The notes under the pieces were generated by a model. It searched no databases. It was not told the DNA's origin and saw nothing but the letters and a program-made list of their open reading frames with translations. DNA of 64,000 bases from Flavobacteriaceae bacterium (GTDB lineage: Bacteria; Bacteroidota; Bacteroidia; Flavobacteriales; Flavobacteriaceae), in NCBI GenBank assembly GCA_947483075.1, contig CANKLE010000006.1, positions 1 to 64,000 of the forward strand, given 5' to 3'. The translations under genes and the position numbers were made by a program. Shown here piece after piece: positions 1 to 8,897 of the stretch (positions are counted from its first letter, which is position 1; every line of letters begins with the position of its first letter).

Positions 1-76
1 ATTTAAACACAGATTATAAAAATTAAAAATAATCTTAAAAATTTATTGAATTAGTCAAATCTGTGTTGCTAATCTT
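1..76. repeat. 76-bp AT-rich direct repeat, copy A
   Basis: Bases 1-76 recur exactly at 95-170, separated by 18 bp of unique sequence, giving a 94-bp period. Each copy contains the inverted arms AACACAGATT (6-15 here) and AATCTGTGTT (58-67), so each could fold into a long AT-rich stem-loop. The copy begins at the first base of the window, so the array may continue upstream. No coding potential is visible. Confidence 0.9.
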
Positions 77-94
77 TATAGAAGTAAATAATTT

Positions 95-170
95 ATTTAA
101 ACACAGATTATAAAAATTAAAAATAATCTTAAAAATTTATTGAATTAGTCAAATCTGTGTTGCTAATCTT
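95..170. repeat. 76-bp AT-rich direct repeat, copy B
   Basis: Exact second copy of bases 1-76, including the inverted arms AACACAGATT and AATCTGTGTT. Bases 171-300, between this copy and the RNase R gene, are AT-rich. They hold no gene and no clear TAnnTTTG box; TTTATTTG near 272 is only a partial match. Confidence 0.9.
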
Positions 171-300
171 CACCTAATAAAAGTCCAATCTAATCCCATA
201 AATTCTATAAATGAAAAGTTATTTTTATACTAATTCTCCTCAATAAGGTAGCTTACTACTCGCTTTATTTGTAATTTTCAAACCTGATTGAAAAGAACAC

Positions 301-2481
301 ATGAAAAAGAAACTCCATAAAGTAGGAAAAAAACCAAACTCATTTTCCGAAAAAATCCTAAAAATACTCTCTCAAAACGCGAATAAATCGTTTAACTACA
401 AACAAATTGCGGCGGTTTTAGAGGTTACAGATACCAAAAGTAGAAACGAAATTATTTTAGATTTAAAAGTACTGGCTGCCCAAAAAGTAATAATAGAAAC
501 CGAGCCAGGAAAGTACTTAGTTAAAGCTTTGAGTCAAGATTACTACGAGGGAGTTATTGACATGACTACCCGAAAAACAGCCTATTTTATAAGCCCTGAT
601 TTTGAAGAAGATGTATTTATTCCCACTCCAAATTTAAATCATGCTTTAGACAAAGACAAAGTAAAAGTCTATGTCTACAATCGCCGAAGAGGAAAAAAAC
701 CAGAAGGGGAAGTAATTGAAGTGATTGAACGCGCCAAATCAGAATTTGTAGGTGTGATTGATATCCAGAAAAACTTTGCTTTTGTGAGTACAGCAAATCC
801 CAAAATGTATACCGATATTTTTATTCCACTAGCTAAAATTGGGGAGGCCGAACAAGGCGATGTGGTGGTTGTAAAAATAGAAGATTGGCCCAAAAAAGCG
901 GATAGTCCTTTTGGATCAGTAATTCAAGTACTTGGTAAACCAGGTGAACACAATACCGAAATTCATGCCATCTTAGCCGAATACGGCTTACCGTATGATT
1001 TTCCTCCAGAGGTAGAAGCGTATGCCGAACAATTAGATACTTCTATTCAGGAAAGTGAAATAAAAAAACGCCGCGACATGCGGAAGGTTTTAACTTATAC
1101 AATTGACCCAAAAGATGCCAAAGATTTTGACGATGCCTTGTCGTTTCAAGTTTTAGAAAATGGAAATTATGAGATTGGAATTCATATTGCCGATGTTTCT
1201 TATTACTTAGAAGAAGGTACAGCACTAGACGAAGAAGCCTATAATCGGGCCACTTCTGTTTATTTAGTAGATCGCGTGGTTCCGATGTTGCCCGAAGTAT
1301 TATCTAATTTTGCTTGCTCTTTGCGTCCACACGAAGAAAAATATACCTTCTCTGCAATTTTTGAGATTAATTCAAAAGCCGAAGTTCTAAACCAATGGTT
1401 TGGTCGTACGGTAATTTATTCCGATCAACGTTTTGCTTACGAAGAGGCGCAGCACATTATTGAAACCAAATCGAATAGCATTCCGGCAGAAATTTCGATA
1501 ACCGGAAATACATATACTGTTTCAGACGAGTTGGTTCACGCCACCATTACTTTAAATGAATTAGCCAAAATTTTACGCAAAAAACGGATGCAAAATGGCG
1601 CGATTTCGTTTGATAAAGTAGAAGTAAAATTCAATCTCGATGCCGAAGGAGAACCAGAAGGCGTGTATTTTAAAATTGCCAAAGACGCCAATCACCTCAT
1701 CGAAGAATTCATGTTGTTGGCCAACAGAAAAGTGGCTGAGTTTATTGGGAAACAAAAGAAAACCTTTGTGTACCGCGTGCATGACGAACCCAATGAAGAT
1801 AAATTAATCAATTTACAAACTCTTGTGGCTAAGTTTGGGTACCGCCTTAATTTTCAATCCAAAGATTCTATTTCAAAATCTTTGAATAATTTACTCAGCG
1901 AAGTGGTGGGAAAAAAAGAGCAAAACATGGTCGATACCCTTGCGATTCGAACCATGAGTAAAGCCAAATACACTACAGATAATATTGGTCATTATGGCTT
2001 GGCGTTTGATTATTACACCCATTTTACCTCTCCTATTCGCCGTTATCCTGACGTGATGGTGCACCGTTTGTTGCAATTTTATTTGGATGGAGGTAAATCG
2101 GCGGGGGTTGAGATTTATGAAGAAAAATGTGCGCATTCGTCCAATCGAGAAAGTTTAGCCACCAATGCCGAGCGCGACAGCATCAAATACATGCAAGTGA
2201 AATACATGCAAAACCACAAAGACGAAGAGTTTTTGGGCGTAATTTCTGGGGTGACCGAGTGGGGAATTTATGTAGAAATTAGTTCGAATAAATGCGAAGG
2301 AATGTGTCGTATTCGAGAAATTAAAGATGATTATTATACCTTTGACGAGAAGCAATATGCTTTGGTAGGCGAAATTTCGAAAGCACTTTTGCAATTGGGA
2401 GACGAGGTTTATGTAAAAGTAAAAACCGCCGATTTAGTAAAAAAACAATTGGATTTTCATTTTATTAGACGAAAAGAATAA
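301..2481 (+). CDS. rnr: Ribonuclease R
   Basis: A 726-residue 3'-5' exoribonuclease of the RNase II/R family. It degrades structured RNA and takes part in RNA quality control in the cytoplasm. Visible in order are an N-terminal winged-helix-like segment (about residues 15-75), cold-shock-type OB folds (about 80-240), the RNB catalytic domain (about 255-590) and a C-terminal S1 domain (about 640-722). The catalytic metal site is the aspartate cluster DPKDAKDFDD around residues 269-278, and HFTSPIRRYPD is the usual RNB signature near the end of the domain. Length is normal for the family. The ATG at 301 starts a lysine-rich N-terminus. It is followed 30 bp later by a head-GIN protein and then a LysE-type exporter, probably as one transcript. 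Confidence 0.97.
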   Translation: MKKKLHKVGKKPNSFSEKILKILSQNANKSFNYKQIAAVLEVTDTKSRNEIILDLKVLAAQKVIIETEPGKYLVKALSQDYYEGVIDMTTRKTAYFISPDFEEDVFIPTPNLNHALDKDKVKVYVYNRRRGKKPEGEVIEVIERAKSEFVGVIDIQKNFAFVSTANPKMYTDIFIPLAKIGEAEQGDVVVVKIEDWPKKADSPFGSVIQVLGKPGEHNTEIHAILAEYGLPYDFPPEVEAYAEQLDTSIQESEIKKRRDMRKVLTYTIDPKDAKDFDDALSFQVLENGNYEIGIHIADVSYYLEEGTALDEEAYNRATSVYLVDRVVPMLPEVLSNFACSLRPHEEKYTFSAIFEINSKAEVLNQWFGRTVIYSDQRFAYEEAQHIIETKSNSIPAEISITGNTYTVSDELVHATITLNELAKILRKKRMQNGAISFDKVEVKFNLDAEGEPEGVYFKIAKDANHLIEEFMLLANRKVAEFIGKQKKTFVYRVHDEPNEDKLINLQTLVAKFGYRLNFQSKDSISKSLNNLLSEVVGKKEQNMVDTLAIRTMSKAKYTTDNIGHYGLAFDYYTHFTSPIRRYPDVMVHRLLQFYLDGGKSAGVEIYEEKCAHSSNRESLATNAERDSIKYMQVKYMQNHKDEEFLGVISGVTEWGIYVEISSNKCEGMCRIREIKDDYYTFDEKQYALVGEISKALLQLGDEVYVKVKTADLVKKQLDFHFIRRKE

Positions 2482-2511
2482 CAAACTAAAAATTAGTATA
2501 ACTGGCTTATT

Positions 2512-3183
2512 ATGAAAAAACTAGCTCTTATTATTATTGTATTAGTAAGCACGTTTAGTCGTGCACAAGTTACCAGAAACGTGGGAGATTTTACCGCTAT
2601 TAGTATATTTGATAAAATAAAAGTGCAGCTTATTCCCGCCGATGAAAATAAAATAGAATTAGACGGGGTTAATTCGGCAGAAGTAGAGGTAATCAACAAA
2701 AACGGCACCGTGAAACTAAGAATGCCTTTGGCTAAATTTTTATCTGGCGAACAGATCGAAGCCAAAATATATTACACCGAATTAAACTCAATTTTAGCTG
2801 CCGAAGGATCAAAAATTAGTGGTGAAACGGGTATAAAATCAGGGGCTTTATCGATAGAAACCAAAGAAGGCGCTCTGGTAAATTTAAATATAGAAACAGA
2901 GAACCTTAAACTAAAGGCCAATACAGGCTCCGAGATAAAATTAGAAGGAACCACACACTATATGGATGTGTCGGTAAATACGGGTGCCGATTTAAAACTA
3001 AAAGAGTTAACCGCAAAACACGCCTTGGTCAATGTAAATACCGGAGGTATTGCTTCGGTTACCGCTACCGAATATTTAAGCGTAAAAGTGGTAGCAGGCG
3101 GTTCGGTTTTTGTGTATGGCAATCCGGAAAAATTAGAACAATCCGTTACAGCTGGCGGAACAATTACGATAAGTAAAGATTAA
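2512..3183 (+). CDS. Head-GIN domain (DUF2807) secreted protein
   Basis: A 223-residue protein with a signal peptide (residues 1-18, cleavage after SRA). The rest matches the putative auto-transporter adhesin head-GIN family (DUF2807), which is common in Bacteroidota and has no established biochemical role. Family signs are the opening DFTAISIFDKIKVQL and a run of beta-helix-like turns (GSKISGETG, NTGSEIKLEG, NTGADLKLKE, NTGGIASV, AGGSVFVYG). Length is typical. It lies between rnr and a LysE-type exporter on the same strand, 3 bp before the latter. That position is probably transcriptional convenience rather than a shared pathway. Confidence 0.85.
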   Translation: MKKLALIIIVLVSTFSRAQVTRNVGDFTAISIFDKIKVQLIPADENKIELDGVNSAEVEVINKNGTVKLRMPLAKFLSGEQIEAKIYYTELNSILAAEGSKISGETGIKSGALSIETKEGALVNLNIETENLKLKANTGSEIKLEGTTHYMDVSVNTGADLKLKELTAKHALVNVNTGGIASVTATEYLSVKVVAGGSVFVYGNPEKLEQSVTAGGTITISKD

Positions 3184-3186
3184 CCT

Positions 3187-3864
3187 ATGTTGCAAGATTT
3201 TTTATCCGGAATTCCCTTAGGGGTGTTTTTAAGTTTCATGGTGGGACCCGTGTTTTTTGTCTTGCTTGAAACTTCGGCGGTAAAAGGATTTCGTGCGGCT
3301 TTTGTATTCGATTTAGGGGTTGTTTTTGCTGATGTGGTATTTATTACAATCGCCTATTTTAGCAGCTACCGTCTGATACAAAGCATTAAAAACGATCCAG
3401 CAATCTATCTTTTTGGCGGAATATTAATGCTCACTTATGGTGTCATCTCCTATTTAAAAACCAATAAAGCAAAAAAAGAATTAATCGAAAACGACGATGA
3501 GGAAGAGCTGGTAAAGAACAATTACCTGGGTATGTTTATAAAAGGGTTTTTATTGAATTTTATCAATGTAGGAGTGTTGTTGTTTTGGTTCCTAATCTTA
3601 ATCACGGTGGGACCAAAACTGCAGTTAGAAACCCCCAGAATGATCGTCTTTTTTAGTTCGGTAATTGGTTTTTATTTATTGGTAGATATTGGTAAAATAA
3701 TCTTAGCCAAACAGTTAAAAAACAAAATGACTCCGGTAAACATATTAAAAATCAAAAAAGGCATCAGTATTTTATTGATGGTATTTGGTATCATATTGAT
3801 GTTACAAAGTTGGTTTCCGAGCGAAAATAAACTGGCTAAAAAAGTATTAGAAAAAATAGACTAA
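3187..3864 (+). CDS. LysE/RhtB-type amino-acid exporter
   Basis: A 225-residue inner-membrane protein with about six hydrophobic segments, matching the LysE translocator family of amino-acid and small-metabolite exporters. The N-terminal segment FLSGIPLGVFLSFMVGPVFFVLLETS is the family signature region with its GP motif. An acidic cytoplasmic loop (NDDEEELVKN) separates the two halves. The substrate cannot be told from the sequence. It starts 3 bp after the head-GIN gene and is followed by a strong hairpin terminator at 3891-3919. Confidence 0.88.
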   Translation: MLQDFLSGIPLGVFLSFMVGPVFFVLLETSAVKGFRAAFVFDLGVVFADVVFITIAYFSSYRLIQSIKNDPAIYLFGGILMLTYGVISYLKTNKAKKELIENDDEEELVKNNYLGMFIKGFLLNFINVGVLLFWFLILITVGPKLQLETPRMIVFFSSVIGFYLLVDIGKIILAKQLKNKMTPVNILKIKKGISILLMVFGIILMLQSWFPSENKLAKKVLEKID

Positions 3865-3890
3865 TAACCCAACATTTCATAAAACAAAAA

Positions 3891-3919
3891 AACCTTCAAG
3901 AGATTGAAGGTTTTTTTTG
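3891..3919. terminator. Intrinsic terminator (bidirectional)
   Basis: Stem AACCTTCAA (3891-3899) pairs with TTGAAGGTT (3904-3912) around a GAGA loop. A-rich sequence lies before the stem and an eight-T run after it. It ends the rnr operon on the plus strand and could also end tRNA-Cys on the minus strand. Confidence 0.85.
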
Positions 3920-3990
3920 AGGCATCGTCCGGATTCGAACCGGAGTAGGAGCTTTTGCAGAGCCCAGCCTAGCCACTCGGCCACGACGCC
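3920..3990 (-). tRNA. tRNA-Cys (GCA)
   Basis: Read on the minus strand, the 5' GGCGTCG arm (3990-3984) pairs with CGATGCC at the 3' end, leaving T as discriminator, as expected for tRNA-Cys. The anticodon loop CTGCAAA gives GCA. The T arm contains GGTTCGAATCC. The gene is 71 nt long and CCA is not encoded. A TAAGTTTG box lies 14 bp upstream at 4005-4012. Confidence 0.95.
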
Positions 3991-4004
3991 TTATAATTGG
4001 ATGG

Positions 4005-4012
4005 CAAACTTA
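4005..4012 (-). promoter_or_regulatory. -7 promoter box for tRNA-Cys
   Basis: CAAACTTA on the plus strand reads TAAGTTTG on the minus strand, matching the Bacteroidota -7 consensus TAnnTTTG. It lies 14 bp before the tRNA 5' end. No clear -33 TTG was found at the usual distance. Confidence 0.5.
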
Positions 4013-4048
4013 GAAAAAAAATCAATAATTCCTACTATTGCAAAGACA

Positions 4049-4408
4049 TTAATTTCGGTATTCTTCCATTTCTACCGTGACCATTTCTACATCTCCTCCT
4101 AGGGGCGGATTCATTTTTGACACCCGAATTAAAATACGAGAGACGGCAGGGGATTCCTTAAAAACGCGAAGAATAATTCGGTTTGCCACATGCTCTAGTA
4201 AGCGGGAACGAATGGCCATTTCTTCTACAACTACTCGATTCAAAAACACATAATCTACGGTATCTTCTAGCTCGTCTGTTGTTGATGATTTACGTACATC
4301 TGTTTTGATTTCTAGATCTACACGGTAGTCAGAACCAATTGCGGCTTCTTCTTTCATGCACCCGTGGTAGGAGTAGGTGCGAATATTGGTCAATTTTATT
4401 ATTCCCAT
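4049..4408 (-). CDS. folB: Dihydroneopterin aldolase FolB
   Basis: A 119-residue cytosolic enzyme of folate synthesis. It splits 7,8-dihydroneopterin into 6-hydroxymethyl-7,8-dihydropterin and glycolaldehyde. Family landmarks are the N-terminal YHGCMKEE, with the substrate-binding glutamate, and the C-terminal VSKMNPPLGG, with the catalytic lysine near residue 100. Length is standard for the family. The gene runs divergently from glnS, with about 70 bp between the two start codons. Its 3' end faces tRNA-Cys, which is on the same strand. Confidence 0.95.
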   Translation of the reverse strand: MGIIKLTNIRTYSYHGCMKEEAAIGSDYRVDLEIKTDVRKSSTTDELEDTVDYVFLNRVVVEEMAIRSRLLEHVANRIILRVFKESPAVSRILIRVSKMNPPLGGDVEMVTVEMEEYRN

Positions 4409-4455
4409 GATTTGATCTAATTGGATTAGGGTAAGTTAACTCTCGGCTATTTTTT

Positions 4456-4463
4456 TACCTTTG
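4456..4463 (+). promoter_or_regulatory. -7 promoter box for glnS
   Basis: TACCTTTG matches TAnnTTTG and lies 18 bp before the ATG of glnS. A transcript starting just downstream would have a leader of only about 10-15 nt. This argues against the in-frame TTG at 4461, which sits inside the box, as the start codon. Confidence 0.6.
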
Positions 4464-4481
4464 CTAAAATTAATCAAAAGT

Positions 4482-6581
4482 ATGTCAACGGAAGAAAAAT
4501 CCCTCAACTTTGTTGAGCAAATTATCGAAGAAGATTTAAAAAACGGATTGTCGTCGGCAAAGCTCCGTTTTCGTTTTCCGCCAGAACCAAATGGGTATTT
4601 ACACATTGGTCACGCGAGTTCGATAGGATTAAATTTTGGCCTTGGCCTTGATTATAATGCACCAGTTAATTTACGATTTGACGACACCAATCCAGCCAAA
4701 GAAGAGCAAGAGTATGTAGACGCCATCAAGCGCGACGTGCAATGGTTGGGTTACCAATGGGCCGAAGAGCGTTATGCTTCTGATTATTTTCAACAACTAT
4801 ACGATTGGGCAGTTACGTTTATCAAAAACGGGAAGGCCTATGTAGACAGTCAAAGTTCGGAAGAAATGGCGATTCAAAAAGGCACCCCTTCTACACCAGG
4901 CGTTGATGGTCCTTTTAGAAACCGTTCGGTCGAAGAAAATTTAGATTTATTTGCCCGCATGAAAAATGGAGAATTCCCAGAAGGAACCCATATTTTGCGC
5001 GCTAAAATCGATATGAAATCGTCCAATATGTTGATGCGAGATCCGATTATGTACCGCATCTTGCATAAGCATCACCACCGCACCGCAGACGCTTGGTGCA
5101 TCTACCCGATGTACGATTGGGCACACGGCGAAAGTGATTATTTAGAACAAATTTCCCATTCCTTTTGTACGCTCGAATTTTTGCCGCACCGCGAATTGTA
5201 CGATTGGTTTTTAGATCAGATACACGACAACACCAAAGTGCGTCCTAAACAACGCGAATTTGCCAGAAGAAATTTAAGCCACACGGTGGTCAGCAAACGC
5301 AAACTGTTGCAGTTGGTCAAAGAAAATCACGTAAACGGCTGGGACGATCCTAGAATGTCAACTATATCGGGCTTGCGCCGCCGAGGCTACACCCCAACTT
5401 CCTTGCGAAATTTCACCAAAACCATCGGAATTGCCAAGCGCGACAATTTGATTGACGTTTCGGTTTTGGAGTTTTGCATCCGAGAAGATTTAAATAAAAT
5501 CGCCCCCAGAGTGATGGCTGTTTTAGATCCGGTAAAACTGATTATTACCAATTATCCTGCCGATCAAGTGGTTTGGTTAGATGCCGAAAACAACCCCGAA
5601 GACGAGGCTGCGGGCAGCAGAAAAATTCCTTTTTCTAGAGAAATATACATTGAACGCGAAGACTTTTTAGTAGAGGCTCCGGCTAAATTTTTTAGGCTGA
5701 GTATCGGGAAAGAAGTGCGCCTCAAAAACGCCTATATTATTAAAGGCGAATGCGTGGTGAAAGACGCTCAAGGAACTATTACCGAAATACACGCCACCTA
5801 CGATCCCGAGAGTTTGAGTGGCAGCGGTACAGAAGCCAGTCAGCGCAAGGTTTCTGGCACACTTCATTGGGTTTCGGTGGCGCAGGCTATCCCGGCCGAA
5901 GTGCGGCTGTATGATCGCTTGTTTGTAGACGAAGCTCCCGATTCGCACAAAGAGAAAGATTTCTTAGAATTTGTAAATCCACATTCGTTGCAAATCGTAA
6001 CCGGTTTTGTAGAGCCGAGCTTACAAAATGCGGCGGTAGAAGATAAATTTCAGTTTCAACGCTTGGGTTATTTTACTTTAGACAAAGACAGCACCGCTTC
6101 GAACTTGGTTTTCAATAAAACAGTTGGGCTTAAAGATGCGTGGGAAGAAAAAGGAAAGAAAGAAGAAAACGCCATCATCAATTCGCTCAAGGAAATAAAT
6201 AAGTTTTTTAAAGTAGCCACAGCAGAAGAACGCACTGAAATCACTCAGCAATTGGTTGTCAATTTGCAACCCATAACCAATTTCAGTTTGTTGCAAAACA
6301 CCATCAAAAAGAACCTCAATAACACCAAAGCTTCGTTGTTGTTGGTCAATTTCATCCTAACACATTGCCCGGCAATTCGCTTTGCTGATTTAGAGCAAGA
6401 AACCGTTCAAAAATTAGTGAACTTGTCTTTTGCTAGCGAATCGGCATATGTGCGCTTGGCGGTGTTGATGAACCTAAGCAATCATTCGCAGTTATGGAAA
6501 GAATTTTTGCCGCAAATACAAACGTTACGCAGCTCCGAGAAAGACGAAGCTGTGAAACAATTTTTGGACTCAACCTGTTAA
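4482..6581 (+). CDS. glnS: Glutaminyl-tRNA synthetase with C-terminal extension
   Basis: A class I aminoacyl-tRNA synthetase that charges tRNA-Gln with glutamine in the cytoplasm. The catalytic Rossmann domain has the HIGH motif (HIGHASSIGLN) and a KMSKS-type loop, VVSKRKL. The two-barrel anticodon-binding domain follows and ends with FNKTVGLKDAW, where the Escherichia coli enzyme of about 554 residues also ends. This protein continues for another 141 residues (about 559-699). The extension is rich in helices and leucine, with HEAT-like text such as AYVRLAVLMNLSNHS. It may be a lineage-specific or YqeY-like appended domain, but I cannot assign it. ATG 4482 was chosen because the alternative TTG lies inside the promoter box. 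Only 2 bp separate it from the next gene. Confidence 0.95.
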   Translation: MSTEEKSLNFVEQIIEEDLKNGLSSAKLRFRFPPEPNGYLHIGHASSIGLNFGLGLDYNAPVNLRFDDTNPAKEEQEYVDAIKRDVQWLGYQWAEERYASDYFQQLYDWAVTFIKNGKAYVDSQSSEEMAIQKGTPSTPGVDGPFRNRSVEENLDLFARMKNGEFPEGTHILRAKIDMKSSNMLMRDPIMYRILHKHHHRTADAWCIYPMYDWAHGESDYLEQISHSFCTLEFLPHRELYDWFLDQIHDNTKVRPKQREFARRNLSHTVVSKRKLLQLVKENHVNGWDDPRMSTISGLRRRGYTPTSLRNFTKTIGIAKRDNLIDVSVLEFCIREDLNKIAPRVMAVLDPVKLIITNYPADQVVWLDAENNPEDEAAGSRKIPFSREIYIEREDFLVEAPAKFFRLSIGKEVRLKNAYIIKGECVVKDAQGTITEIHATYDPESLSGSGTEASQRKVSGTLHWVSVAQAIPAEVRLYDRLFVDEAPDSHKEKDFLEFVNPHSLQIVTGFVEPSLQNAAVEDKFQFQRLGYFTLDKDSTASNLVFNKTVGLKDAWEEKGKKEENAIINSLKEINKFFKVATAEERTEITQQLVVNLQPITNFSLLQNTIKKNLNNTKASLLLVNFILTHCPAIRFADLEQETVQKLVNLSFASESAYVRLAVLMNLSNHSQLWKEFLPQIQTLRSSEKDEAVKQFLDSTC

Positions 6582-6583
6582 TT

Positions 6584-7249
6584 ATGAATAAATTATTTCT
6601 TACTTTTTTGTTCTCATTTGGCCTGCTTACTAGTACGTATGCGCAATACGGCTATCGCGATGGAAATCGAATTGGTTTTAGTGCCGGGATCACCCAGTTG
6701 GATCTGGCGACCAGTAATTTTTCAGTCAAACCCAGCTCAGGCTGGATGGGCGGATTGGCTGTTCGCGGCAACTACTACAATAATTACAGCATGATTTTTG
6801 GGATGCAATTCACCGAAAGTCATTTCACGATCGCCACCAAAACCCCGGCTACATTACAAAACAAGGAAACTCCGTTTAAGGTAATGGGTGTTCAAATTCG
6901 GCTGTTGCTGAGTTATAATATAGTCAAAGACCATGTATCACTCGATTTTGGCCCGGTGTTGCAAGTGAATGATAAACTCAAAATAAAATCAACCGACGAA
7001 AACAACAGCCTTACCGGAACTCCCTTAGTCGCAAAAGACATATTGGATGTAACCAAAGTAAACGGCAACCTGTATTTGGGTATTTCAGCCGGAAGTAAAC
7101 GCGTGCGTGCGGTCGCCTTTTACCAATATGGCGTGAACAACTTCTTGAATCACCTGAATCAAAACGAGGCCCTATTGACTAAAAATTTAGGGAAAAAATT
7201 TGACGGACATTTGGGTTTGCTTAGCGCCCAATTGCTGGTTAATTTATAG
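6584..7249 (+). CDS. Outer-membrane beta-barrel protein (PorT-like fold)
   Basis: A 221-residue secreted protein with a signal peptide ending TSTYAQ near residue 20. It then has alternating amphipathic strands typical of the small eight-stranded outer-membrane barrels of Bacteroidota (PorT/OMP_b-brl_2 superfamily). Aromatic and glycine-rich strands such as GFSAGITQLDL, MGGLAVRGNYYNNY and VRAVAFYQYG support this. I cannot say that it is PorT itself, since the match is to the fold only. The start is the ATG 2 bp after the glnS stop; a longer reading inside glnS would hide the signal peptide. Its last 6 bp overlap the convergent gltX. Confidence 0.75.
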   Translation: MNKLFLTFLFSFGLLTSTYAQYGYRDGNRIGFSAGITQLDLATSNFSVKPSSGWMGGLAVRGNYYNNYSMIFGMQFTESHFTIATKTPATLQNKETPFKVMGVQIRLLLSYNIVKDHVSLDFGPVLQVNDKLKIKSTDENNSLTGTPLVAKDILDVTKVNGNLYLGISAGSKRVRAVAFYQYGVNNFLNHLNQNEALLTKNLGKKFDGHLGLLSAQLLVNL

Positions 7250-8749
7250 CGTTTGAATCGCTTTTTGCAAACGAGCGATTGTTTCGGTTTTGCCAATTAG
7301 TTCGGCAATATCAAACAAATGAGGTCCTTTTAATGCGCCCACCAAACTCAATCGAAACGGCTGCATGATTCTACCCATTCCAATTTCATGTGTGGTCATC
7401 CATTCTTTTACCGTGTTTTCAATTTGAAGGGAACTAAAATCAGCTATTCCATCCAAGACTGTGATGAGTTGTTGCAACAAATCGGCTGTGTCTTCTTTCC
7501 AGTTTTTGGCTGCTTTTTCGTCGTAGGCAGTTGGGGCTTCAAAAAAATAATCGCATAAACTCCAAAAATCAGACACAAAATCGGCCCGTTCTTTAATTAA
7601 TCCCACGATTTTCTCCACTTTTTCCATGGGACAATCAAGTCCTTTTGCAGCCAGTTCTTTAGAAAAAGTTTCGGCCAATATATGATTTTCTTGCCGTTGC
7701 AAGTACTGGTGGTTGAACCACTTATTTTTCTCCGGATCAAATTTGGCTCCCGCTTTGTGAATGCGATTCAAATCAAAAGCATTTACCAATTCGTCTAAGC
7801 TAAACAATTCTTTTTCGGTTCCGTCATTCCAACCCAGCAAGGCCAAGAAATTGACTACTGCTTCTGGAAAATAACCTTGTTCACGGTAGCCTGACGAAAT
7901 TCCTTCGGCTGATTTCCATTCTAACGGAAAAACAGGGAAGCCCAGTTTGTCGCCATCGCGTTTGGATAATTTTCCGTTTCCTACAGGTTTTAACAACAGC
8001 GGCAAATGAGCAAATTCGGGCGCTTCCCAGCCAAATGCGCGGTACAACAACACGTGTAGCGGCATAGAGGGCAACCATTCTTCTCCGCGAATTACATGCG
8101 AGGTTTCCATGAGGTGGTCGTCGACAATATTAGCCAAATGATAGGTAGGCATGCCGTCGCTTTTAAACAACACTTTGTCGTCTAATACGTTGGTGTCAAA
8201 TGAAATATCTCCGCGAATGATGTCGTGTAAAGCCAAGGTTTCGTTTACCGGCGATTTAAACCGCACCACATAGGCGGCGCCTTCGTGAAGTCTTTTATTG
8301 GTTTCTTCTGTGCTAATAACCAAAGAATTGTCTAGTTTTTCTCGGTTGTGCCAATTGTAAATAAACGTATTACCCAGCGCTTCTTCTTCTTTTCGGAGGT
8401 TGTCGAGCGCTTCGTTGCTGTCAAACGCATAATACGCATACCCTGAAGCAATAAGCTGTTGGGCGTAATCTCCATAAATAGTTTTGCGTTCGCTTTGGCG
8501 GTAGGGGCCAAATTTTTCGTTTTTCCCGATGGTTTCTGAAGGAGCAATTCCCAACCACTCTAAGGCTTCAAAAATATATGCTTCGGCGCCAGGCACATAA
8601 CGGTTTTGATCGGTGTCTTCGATGCGCAAGTAAAATACTCCGCCGTGTTTTTTGGCAAAGAGGTAATTAAACAAAGCGGTACGAACCCCACCGATGTGAA
8701 GTGGACCGGTAGGACTGGGTGCAAAACGCACGCGAACAGGTTTGGCCAT
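7244..8749 (-). CDS. gltX: Glutamyl-tRNA synthetase
   Basis: A 501-residue class I synthetase that charges tRNA-Glu in the cytoplasm. The N-terminus VRFAPSPTGPLHIGGVRTA carries the HIGH-type motif (HIGG, near residue 18), and GKLSKRDGDK is the KMSKS loop. The anticodon-binding region fills the C-terminal third. With a true glnS in the same window, this enzyme is probably the discriminating form. That is an inference from the presence of GlnRS, not from specific residues. ATG 8749 begins the conserved MAKPVRVRFAPSPTG. The stop interlocks with the stop of the convergent barrel-protein gene. Confidence 0.97.
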   Translation of the reverse strand: MAKPVRVRFAPSPTGPLHIGGVRTALFNYLFAKKHGGVFYLRIEDTDQNRYVPGAEAYIFEALEWLGIAPSETIGKNEKFGPYRQSERKTIYGDYAQQLIASGYAYYAFDSNEALDNLRKEEEALGNTFIYNWHNREKLDNSLVISTEETNKRLHEGAAYVVRFKSPVNETLALHDIIRGDISFDTNVLDDKVLFKSDGMPTYHLANIVDDHLMETSHVIRGEEWLPSMPLHVLLYRAFGWEAPEFAHLPLLLKPVGNGKLSKRDGDKLGFPVFPLEWKSAEGISSGYREQGYFPEAVVNFLALLGWNDGTEKELFSLDELVNAFDLNRIHKAGAKFDPEKNKWFNHQYLQRQENHILAETFSKELAAKGLDCPMEKVEKIVGLIKERADFVSDFWSLCDYFFEAPTAYDEKAAKNWKEDTADLLQQLITVLDGIADFSSLQIENTVKEWMTTHEIGMGRIMQPFRLSLVGALKGPHLFDIAELIGKTETIARLQKAIQTL

Positions 8750-8765
8750 GGAATCTAAATTTCGG

Positions 8766-8773
8766 CAAAGATA
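8766..8773 (-). promoter_or_regulatory. -7 promoter box for gltX
   Basis: CAAAGATA on the plus strand reads TATCTTTG on the minus strand, a full TAnnTTTG match. It lies 16 bp upstream of the gltX ATG, so the leader would be very short. Confidence 0.55.
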
Positions 8774-8843
8774 CGTTTTCAGTTTAGTTAGTGAAAGGGA
8801 ACCTAGAATTCGTTTTTGGGCGATCTAAAGCCGTGAATTTAGG

Positions 8844-8875
8844 TTGAGCCATATTGGGATAAAATCGTACTTTTA
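8844..8875 (+). promoter_or_regulatory. Putative promoter of the DUF4175-ybeY-mnmG run
   Basis: TTG (8844-8846), 21 bp, then TACTTTTA (8868-8875), a one-mismatch form of TAnnTTTG. It ends 22 bp before the TTG start codon at 8898. Confidence 0.4.
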
Positions 8876-8897
8876 GCGGTCGTAAAACGCAATAAAT

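Noticed and set aside
3917-4102. 61-codon plus-strand frame over tRNA-Cys
   Set aside because: The sequence is explained by the tRNA on the opposite strand.
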